Assembly (NCBI GenBank): GCA_013336205.1
Contig: JAAXUD010000031.1
Span: 1 to 12,340 of the forward strand
Direction: 5' to 3'
From: Lentimicrobium sp.
GTDB lineage: Bacteria; Bacteroidota; Bacteroidia; Bacteroidales; Lentimicrobiaceae
DNA: 12,340 nucleotides
The notes below the pieces were generated by a model. It had not been told where the DNA came from. It saw only the letters and a program-made list of their open reading frames with translations, and searched no databases. The position numbers were made by a program, and so were the translations under genes. This document shows positions 6,808 through 12,340 of this stretch, in pieces (within the stretch, counting starts at the first letter, position 1; each line of letters begins with the position of its first letter).

Positions 6808-9800
6808 TTACAGATGATGGCCGCACTTACCACAGAATTTCGCTCCCGGCTTTAACTGATTACCACATTTCGGGCAGAATTTAAGCCTGGGCGAATCCTG
6901 AATTACAGGTGTTTGCTGTGGTTTCGGAGCATTTGGGGCCGGTGGGGCCTGGTAAACCGGTGCAACAGGCGGCGGAGGAACAGGCCCGGGAGCTAAAGTT
7001 TTTCTCCGGCGCTTCCGGCGGATTAGAAGAATGGAAGCAACCACAATGAGCAGCAGAACCCCGGTCCCTGCAGCAATTTTCTGATAAAGCGGATTCTGCC
7101 AGGGTTTCTCACCATATGATTCCTTTTCAATAGCTTCAACCGGCACTGTTACTTTTTCAGGAAGATTCTCAATCTCTGACTGTGCTTTGCCTGTTGATTC
7201 CTCCAGGGCAGCTGCACCGGTTTTCAAATTCCGGGCCGCGGCTTCATATGCCTGGCGGGAGGAGGGTGATTTCTCCTGGGCATAAGCCAGGGCGCTCACT
7301 ATCAGCAATGCCAGCTCATTCTCGTATTCAATACCAGCTTTGTACATTGCGCCTGCAACCTGGGGTTGAAAGCCTTGCAGGAGAATTGTTTTCTGCTTTC
7401 CGGCCAGCAACCATGCCTGGTAAACTTTTGCTGCTTCAGCCGCCTTTGTGAGCTGGTCGATTGGAAGCTGGCTGCCTTTCAGTGAAAAATCAAGACTGGT
7501 CAAACCCGCGATCCCCGCTACGGGAATTGAAGCCGCTGAAGTTCCGGCATAAGCCGTTGTAAACAGGCTAAACTCCACTTCAGGTTCATCGAGGTAAGTA
7601 ACCAATACCCCCTGATCGATACTACGGTTGGTAAAATCAAATGCCCCACGGGCTTCGCACCACAGGTTATGGTAGCGCCACAATTCCATACCAAATTTTG
7701 TTGCCGTATAAGCAGCATCGGTAACCTTGTTAAATTTATCCAGGTTCTCAAGGTGAGTTTTCACATTGGCCCAGTTGAGCGTTTTTATGTCGTAGATAAT
7801 AATACCTCCTTTAACCACCACTTCCCTGAACAAGTCCCAGTCGGCTTTGTACATTTCCATATTAAAGCGGGAAGCCGCAATGTCCTGATAATAGGACCTG
7901 ATATCGGTTGAACGGTCGCGCAACGCTTCCCGCAACTGGGGGTAGATGGCATGTACTTTTTCAGGTGGCTGGGCAAGAAACTTATCAATTTCGGTGCGCA
8001 ATCCGGCATAAAAGCGGCGCCTTAAGGCTTCTACCACCATATCAGGGACCGGGTTGGCCTCGGAAATGGCATCTGAAATGCCCTCCGTCAGCGATTCCCA
8101 GACTGCACCCGAAACAGCATTGGCAGCCTGTCCCATCATCCGGTAATAGGCAACGGAAGCTGAGTTTTTGGCGACATCATTTGAGCTGAGCACATTTTTC
8201 TTAATTAAATCGATGATTATCCGCTTTGTGCCTGTTTTACGATCAGTGCCGGTAAGGCTGCTCCATATCCCAAGATCTATTCTCATTCCGATTTTTGCCA
8301 ATGAATCACTAACCTTATCCAACCCGACTTTTTTTCCAAGATTTTCAGTGATTTTAAATTTCTCGTTGGCATACTCCCAGGCCATCCCTAGCAATGACCA
8401 TCCATTTTCAATTACCTCTTTACCGGTATCATTCATAAAACGGGCTGTTCCCTTGGCGTTGGTCATCAGCATTCCGATAATATGAAGTTTCTCTTCAACG
8501 TACATGGCATCGGCGTGGTTGCCTGAACACAGCACGTTTTCCATTTTAAGCAATTGGGTAAGCACCTGTTCCTTATAGTTGAAATTATTCAAAGCCATGC
8601 CTGTAAAGCTGCCGTCATTGGAAGGCATATTGCCCGAAGCATCAGCCCCGGCTGATAAAAGCCCAAGCACTTCCGTTAGTGCGCCTGTTCTTCGGCCGGT
8701 TAAATCTGCTATTTTGGCCTGAAGCGGCTCCAGGCTCATTTTCCGGTCGTATTCGCCCATGAAAAGCCGCTTTTTACCCTCAAAATCCCTTACAATCAAC
8801 TTGAATTTCCCATTCACATCCGTCAGGGCTGAGAACCCTCCCTTTTCATTTTCCAGCATCATCATAAACAGCTTTCTGTCTTTTTTGAAGTATGTGTCGT
8901 ACAGCTTTTGAAATCCGGCTTTATCAAAGTTTGTGGAGCCCAGAAAAACTACCGCATCATTAACAGCGGTTTTTTTATTGGGAACCGTCAGGAAGCTTTC
9001 AGGTAAAAGGGCGTAAATACTGCTTTCGAGGTTGTAATACTCAAGTTTGGGCAGCAATACCTTGTAAGGGGCCGTTTCCATGCCGGGCTTGAGAATGTAA
9101 AGATCCTGTTCCAGCGTTTTATAAATGCACAGCGTGGTTTGGGTTGATTCTGCTTTGTTTTTGGAAGAAGTATAGTTTACTTTCAGGAAGAACAAACTGT
9201 AATTTTCGGTAAGATTTCCCGGATCCCCTCCCGGGCTTACTTCTGTTGCTTTAATGACCGGCGCTTCAAGCACAACTTCCGTGTTGCCGCTGGCATCGGT
9301 CACCGTTTGTGATGAAATTACCTTTAACTCCCTGGGAATATCCCAGGAAATGGTTTTCCCGGCAACCGGCAATCCATTCTCATCCTCGTAGTGAAACACC
9401 GCCCTGGTCCGGCTCCGGCCATCGCCCACGATTTTATCCTGGCTCAGGATGATGCCGGTTTTTTCAAATTTGAGTTCTTCAGTATCATCATTGACAGTTC
9501 CCCCGGGCACATCATTGGCTTTTCGGCCTGCATATTCAAACAGGATGGGCGGAACATACACAAACACCCCGTTTTTCGGCATCGGCATATAAGCCGATGG
9601 CATTCCCATTTCCCGGATGTTATAGTTTTCAACATAGCTGGTTTCACTTTCGGGCGGACCCAGGTAGGCTTTCATAAAACCTGTCATGCCTGCCATTTTT
9701 CCCATGGCATCGTTAAACTCAGTAAAATTTTCAGTGGTAAACAGAATGGTGTTGGCATTTTGCTCAGTGCCGCTGGCTTCACCAAAAATACCCTGCCCAC

Positions 9801-10425
9801 CGCTGCTTATATCCAGAAACCAGTCACTCTGTCCGGTAATATCACGTCCATAATAGAGGCCGGGTATTATATTCCCGTTGGGGCTGTCGCTTTCTTTGGA
9901 AATTTCAATCTTAGCTTTTCCTTTTACCCCATTCAAATCGCAAACAATGTAAACGAAATTGTCACCCTCTTTTTGAGGAACCAGCGCCACCGGATTAAGG
10001 CCTTCTTTAAAGGTTTCCATGGCAATTTCGGTAGCGAGTTTCTGATTTGCCTGATAATCAGTTGAACCTGCAGACCTGCCGATAAATTTCTGCATGAATT
10101 TAAACAGGAAATATACCATGCGTTGCGACGACTTTATGGGTGTGCCAAACATAGGAGCTGTAAATTTTACAAGGGCTACCCCATTTTGCATCGTCACTTC
10201 TGTTTCATCAAGCACGCCGGAGCTTATTCCTACCTTGACCTTTCCTGATTTATTGGTAAGAACTTCTCCATCCTCATTCCGGGCAGTAATAACAATAGTG
10301 GTATAATCGAGGCCATCGCCGGGCATAAGCGGTTTGCCCGGCTGCACATTCAGTTTAAAGGGATCCTGCGCCAATCCGGAATACGACAGAATAACCAGGA
10401 TAAAGATTGAAAGTAGTTTTCTCAT
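6808..10425 (-). CDS. Large exported protein with Ig-like domains, C-terminal membrane helix and zinc ribbon
   Basis: The product is 1205 aa. MRKLLSIFILVILSYSGLAQ is a Sec signal peptide with probable cleavage after LAQ or just before. Two regions look like bacterial Ig-like (Big-1/invasin type) domains: about 22-175, and about 318-435 with GLPVAGKTISWDIP and VTDASGNTEVVLEAP. A long helix-rich region of no recognised family follows (about 440-1110). A membrane helix lies near 1118-1136, then basic IRRKRRRK, a Pro-rich tether with APVYQAPPAP at 1155-1164, and a zinc ribbon with Cys1184/1187/1198/1201. The basic cluster after the helix puts the tail in the cytoplasm, so this is a type I protein with about 1100 residues outside. 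The preceding 66-aa gene ends 5 bp upstream, and the hydrolase gene begins 29 bp downstream. A role as scaffold or partner for the hydrolase is inferred. Confidence 0.75.
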   Translation of the reverse strand: MRKLLSIFILVILSYSGLAQDPFKLNVQPGKPLMPGDGLDYTTIVITARNEDGEVLTNKSGKVKVGISSGVLDETEVTMQNGVALVKFTAPMFGTPIKSSQRMVYFLFKFMQKFIGRSAGSTDYQANQKLATEIAMETFKEGLNPVALVPQKEGDNFVYIVCDLNGVKGKAKIEISKESDSPNGNIIPGLYYGRDITGQSDWFLDISSGGQGIFGEASGTEQNANTILFTTENFTEFNDAMGKMAGMTGFMKAYLGPPESETSYVENYNIREMGMPSAYMPMPKNGVFVYVPPILFEYAGRKANDVPGGTVNDDTEELKFEKTGIILSQDKIVGDGRSRTRAVFHYEDENGLPVAGKTISWDIPRELKVISSQTVTDASGNTEVVLEAPVIKATEVSPGGDPGNLTENYSLFFLKVNYTSSKNKAESTQTTLCIYKTLEQDLYILKPGMETAPYKVLLPKLEYYNLESSIYALLPESFLTVPNKKTAVNDAVVFLGSTNFDKAGFQKLYDTYFKKDRKLFMMMLENEKGGFSALTDVNGKFKLIVRDFEGKKRLFMGEYDRKMSLEPLQAKIADLTGRRTGALTEVLGLLSAGADASGNMPSNDGSFTGMALNNFNYKEQVLTQLLKMENVLCSGNHADAMYVEEKLHIIGMLMTNAKGTARFMNDTGKEVIENGWSLLGMAWEYANEKFKITENLGKKVGLDKVSDSLAKIGMRIDLGIWSSLTGTDRKTGTKRIIIDLIKKNVLSSNDVAKNSASVAYYRMMGQAANAVSGAVWESLTEGISDAISEANPVPDMVVEALRRRFYAGLRTEIDKFLAQPPEKVHAIYPQLREALRDRSTDIRSYYQDIAASRFNMEMYKADWDLFREVVVKGGIIIYDIKTLNWANVKTHLENLDKFNKVTDAAYTATKFGMELWRYHNLWCEARGAFDFTNRSIDQGVLVTYLDEPEVEFSLFTTAYAGTSAASIPVAGIAGLTSLDFSLKGSQLPIDQLTKAAEAAKVYQAWLLAGKQKTILLQGFQPQVAGAMYKAGIEYENELALLIVSALAYAQEKSPSSRQAYEAAARNLKTGAAALEESTGKAQSEIENLPEKVTVPVEAIEKESYGEKPWQNPLYQKIAAGTGVLLLIVVASILLIRRKRRRKTLAPGPVPPPPVAPVYQAPPAPNAPKPQQTPVIQDSPRLKFCPKCGNQLKPGAKFCGKCGHHL

Positions 10426-10430
10426 GGCCG

Positions 10431-10631
10431 TCAGTTTTCAAAATATTCGGGAATGGTATTATATTCCTTTTCAACAGCTGATTTTTTGGGCATCCCCTGA
10501 TACCAGTAATAACCTACAATACCAATAGCAACCGCTACAAATACCAGTATTATGACAAGACATCCAAAGCAACAACCTTTTTTCTTTTTCCTGACGGGAG
10601 TACCGCTAGCATTTACCTCATTTTCAGGCAT
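10431..10631 (-). CDS. Small single-helix membrane protein with Cys cluster, first gene of the operon
   Basis: The product is 66 aa. A polar N-terminus carries basic RKKKK (14-18), followed by GCCFGC (19-24, Cys20, 21 and 24) at the membrane edge. One helix spans about 24-44 and a short charged C-terminal tail follows. The basic residues predict a cytoplasmic N-terminus, the same orientation as the 1050-aa hydrolase. I recognise no family. It is accepted as real because it ends only 5 bp before the 1205-aa gene on the same strand and has a sensible membrane-protein layout. The Cys cluster could be acylated, bind metal or form disulfides; the sequence does not say which. Confidence 0.65.
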   Translation of the reverse strand: MPENEVNASGTPVRKKKKGCCFGCLVIILVFVAVAIGIVGYYWYQGMPKKSAVEKEYNTIPEYFEN

Positions 10632-11038
10632 AGTGAATATTTTTCCGTTATAACTCTATTAAGATTGACCAGCAATTGAAAATTCAAATAAATAGTAACC
10701 ACGCTCCTCTGGAAAAACTTCAGTCGGAGATCTGAATTCACATGGAGTAAGCGAATTAAAAAATCACCATCAGTATTTAAGTTTGAAAGATACAATAGGT
10801 TGCTAAATTGTGCAACTGACTTAGAATTATTTCTGCAGACAAATTCATTAATAAGATAACCCGACAGATTCCTGCATTTTTAAGCCAATTTTAATTCAGC
10901 AATAATTAGCGCCCTATATCATTGATAACCTGTCTCTTGCAAATTTGACATTTGATTTCACACAAACAGGCACTGTTAATTATTTTGTTGATATACTGAT
11001 ACTTAACGATATAAAATTTTTATGTGAAGTTCTTTCTT

Positions 11039-11070
11039 TTTGTTTGCTAATTGAATAATTTGTTTCTTTG
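11039..11070 (+). promoter_or_regulatory. Bacteroidota-type promoter of acpP-fabF
   Basis: TTTG (11039-11042) is followed by 20 nt and then TTTCTTTG (11063-11070), one mismatch from TAnnTTTG, and then CA. Transcription would start near 11076, leaving about 22 nt before the acpP start. This position also rules out the in-frame TTG at 11068 as the acpP start. Confidence 0.55.
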
Positions 11071-11086
11071 CACCCTCAAACCAAAA

Positions 11087-11092
11087 AAGGAG
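11087..11092 (+). promoter_or_regulatory. Strong Shine-Dalgarno sequence of acpP
   Basis: AAGGAG lies 5 nt before the ATG at 11098. It is the clearest ribosome-binding site in the window, fits the high expression expected of acyl carrier protein, and fixes the start codon. Confidence 0.8.
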
Positions 11093-11097
11093 AAAAA

Positions 11098-11334
11098 ATG
11101 TCAGACATTGCAACAAGAGTTAAAGCTATCATAGTTGATAAGCTTGGCGTTGATGAAAATGAAGTTACTCCCGAAGCAAGTTTCACCAACGATTTAGGTG
11201 CAGATTCTCTGGATACCGTTGAACTGATCATGGAATTCGAAAAAGAATTCAACATTGCAATCCCAGACGATCAGGCTGAAAAAATCGGTACAGTAGGTGA
11301 CGCAGTAGCCTACATTGAAAACAACACTAAATAA
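11098..11334 (+). CDS. acpP: Acyl carrier protein
   Basis: The 78-aa product is the normal length for the family. It is the cytoplasmic carrier of growing acyl chains in type II fatty-acid synthesis. The 4'-phosphopantetheine attachment site is Ser37 in [11 protein letters not shown], preceded by helix I ([20 protein letters not shown]) and followed by the usual acidic helix II ([17 protein letters not shown]) and a C-terminal [10 protein letters not shown]. The start at 11098 is set by the Shine-Dalgarno sequence and by family length; starting at the TTG at 11068 would add ten residues ([10 protein letters not shown]) absent from the family. fabF begins 12 bp downstream, the classic arrangement, so they should be co-transcribed. 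Confidence 0.97.
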   Translation: MSDIATRVKAIIVDKLGVDENEVTPEASFTNDLGADSLDTVELIMEFEKEFNIAIPDDQAEKIGTVGDAVAYIENNTK

Positions 11335-11346
11335 GGGATTCCCTGA

Positions 11347-12340
11347 ATGAAGTTAAGACGAGTAGTAGTAACCGGACTAGGTGCACTTACTCCATTAGGC
11401 AATACTGTTCCTGAGACATGGAATAGTTTGATTAATGGAGTAAGCGGCGCTGACCGTATTACACGGTTCGATGCAGAAAAGTTTAAAACTCAGTTTGCAT
11501 GCGAAGTCAAGAACTTTGATCCTTTGAAGTATTTCGACAGGAAAGAAGTTCGCAAGTACGATCTCTACGCCCAGTTTGGTATGATCAGTTCTGATGAAGC
11601 AATTGCGGATGCAGGCCTGGTAACCGAAAAACTTGACCTCAACCGGATTGGTGTAATCTGGGCTTCCGGTATTGGTGGCATTTCTACCTTTCAGGATGAA
11701 GTCAGTGATTTTGCCAAAGGCGATGGAACGCCAAGGTTCAATCCTTTCTTTATTCCGAAAATGATTGCCGACATTACTGCCGGCCACATCTCTATCAAAC
11801 ATGGATTCCGTGGGCCCAATTTTGCCACTGTTTCTGCCTGTGCTTCTTCAGCCAATGCCATAATTGATGCGTTCAATTATATCAGGTGGGGAAAAGCAGA
11901 TATGTTTGTTTGTGGAGGCTCAGAAGCAGCAGTGAATGCCCCCGGCGTTGGTGGATTCAATGCGATGCATGCGATTTCAACCCGAAACGATGATCCCAAA
12001 ACTGCATCCCGCCCATTTGATAAAGACCGCGATGGCTTTGTCCTTGGCGAAGGTGCCGGCGCACTCATCCTTGAAGAACTTGAACATGCAATCTCCCGTG
12101 GAGCCAAAATTTATGCTGAAGTTGTAGGAAGTGGCCTTACCGCCGATGCCTTTCACATGACAGGCCCTCATCCTGAAGGTGACGGTGCCCGCAGAGCTAT
12201 GGCAATTGCACTTGAGGAGTCGGGTCTCAGACTTGCTGATATTGACCATATCAATACCCACGGCACCTCTACCCCACTGGGCGATATTGCTGAAATAAAA
12301 GCAGTAACCAACCTTTTTGGCGAACATGCAAAAAATATTA
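11347..12340 (+). CDS. fabF: 3-oxoacyl-ACP synthase II (partial, runs off the window)
   Basis: The window holds 331 codons, about 80% of a protein that normally has some 415 residues. It catalyses the decarboxylative condensation of malonyl-ACP with acyl-ACP in fatty-acid elongation. The translation starts MKLRRVVVTGLGALTPLG, the typical thiolase-fold N-terminus. The active-site Cys is Cys165 in TVSACASS. The first catalytic His is His305 in INTHGTSTPLGD. The second His lies beyond 12340. Other family blocks are ASGIGG, RGPNFAT, CGGSEAA, RPFDKDRDGFVLGEGAG and MTGPHPEG. The ATG at 11347 follows acpP by 12 bp, with AAGGG as a possible ribosome-binding site about 11 nt upstream. No frameshift or missing residue is seen in the visible part. 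Confidence 0.96.
   Translation, partial: MKLRRVVVTGLGALTPLGNTVPETWNSLINGVSGADRITRFDAEKFKTQFACEVKNFDPLKYFDRKEVRKYDLYAQFGMISSDEAIADAGLVTEKLDLNRIGVIWASGIGGISTFQDEVSDFAKGDGTPRFNPFFIPKMIADITAGHISIKHGFRGPNFATVSACASSANAIIDAFNYIRWGKADMFVCGGSEAAVNAPGVGGFNAMHAISTRNDDPKTASRPFDKDRDGFVLGEGAGALILEELEHAISRGAKIYAEVVGSGLTADAFHMTGPHPEGDGARRAMAIALEESGLRLADIDHINTHGTSTPLGDIAEIKAVTNLFGEHAKNI

Larger units (their letters stand above)
10632..11097. other. Divergent intergenic region between the zinc-ribbon operon and acpP
   Basis: The region is AT-rich with no convincing gene. It must carry promoters in both directions. The acpP side has a good candidate (11039-11070). On the operon side the best -7 candidate read on the minus strand is TTTATTTG (10692-10685), one mismatch from TAnnTTTG, but it has no TTTG at the right distance, so it is weak. 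I see no riboswitch, tRNA or other structured RNA. Confidence 0.55.

Noticed and set aside
9391..10065. 224-aa open frame on the plus strand inside the 1205-aa gene
   Set aside because: It is antisense to a well-supported gene, is rich in His, Phe and Ile as expected of a shadow frame, and shows no recognisable domain.
10613..10795. 60-aa open frame on the minus strand upstream of the 66-aa gene
   Set aside because: It overlaps the 66-aa gene start in another frame, has no domain or membrane layout, and lies in an AT-rich promoter region.
11068..11097. Longer acpP start at TTG 11068
   Set aside because: The TTG lies in the probable -7 promoter element, the added residues are not part of the family, and AAGGAG sits correctly before the ATG at 11098.
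10632..11097. Search for a riboswitch or small RNA in the divergent region
   Set aside because: No long stem or known conserved RNA motif could be seen; only promoter-like AT-rich sequence.
11395..11802. 135-aa open frame on the minus strand inside fabF
   Set aside because: fabF is unmistakable here on the plus strand; the reverse frame is an artefact of its codons.
1..12340. CRISPR array, insertion sequence, tRNA or rRNA
   Set aside because: No regularly spaced direct repeats, transposase gene, terminal inverted repeats, tRNA cloverleaf or rRNA sequence were found.

Overview
The window looks like a chromosomal segment of a Bacteroidota bacterium, probably near Bacteroidales. It is moderately AT-rich. 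Lipoproteins carry a Cys directly after short lipoboxes (LASC, CLSC). Shine-Dalgarno sequences are mostly absent. Two good matches to the Bacteroidota promoter form (TTTG, about 20 nt, TAnnTTTG) are visible. An acpP-fabF pair sits at the right end. I cannot name the genus.

Layout, left to right. (1) Bases 1-184 are non-coding and hold a small GC-rich hairpin. (2) 185-1045 (+) encodes an AIM24-family protein with an N-terminal zinc ribbon; a perfect 13-bp inverted repeat, probably a terminator, follows it. (3) 1208-1645 (+) encodes a small DUF2784-type membrane protein. (4) On the minus strand, convergent with it, are a four-helix membrane protein (2282-2728) and, 9 bp downstream, a CxxCH-containing Tll0287/DUF3365-type lipoprotein (1679-2272). 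Upstream of both is an unrecognised lipoprotein (2784-3437) with its own plausible promoter. (5) From 10631 down to 3626 (minus strand) runs a compact three-gene operon: a 66-aa single-helix protein, a 1205-aa exported protein with Ig-like domains and a cytoplasmic C-terminal zinc ribbon, and a 1050-aa protein with two cytoplasmic N-terminal zinc ribbons, one membrane helix and an extracytoplasmic alpha/beta-hydrolase (lipase-like) domain. (6) A 466-bp divergent intergenic region separates this operon from acpP (11098-11334, +) and fabF (11347 to beyond the window edge, +).

The acpP-fabF genes are core fatty-acid synthesis. The rest is accessory. The most interesting part is the three-gene operon. 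Its two large proteins have opposite membrane orientations, yet both should put near-identical CxxC...CxxC zinc ribbons on Pro-rich tethers in the cytoplasm and large domains in the periplasm. The AIM24-family protein at the left end has the same ribbon type and nearly the same Pro-rich motif as the 1205-aa protein. I infer that these proteins may form, or descend from, one zinc-ribbon-linked envelope system with a lipase-like effector. No known system of this composition comes to mind, but that is a recognition limit and not a database result.
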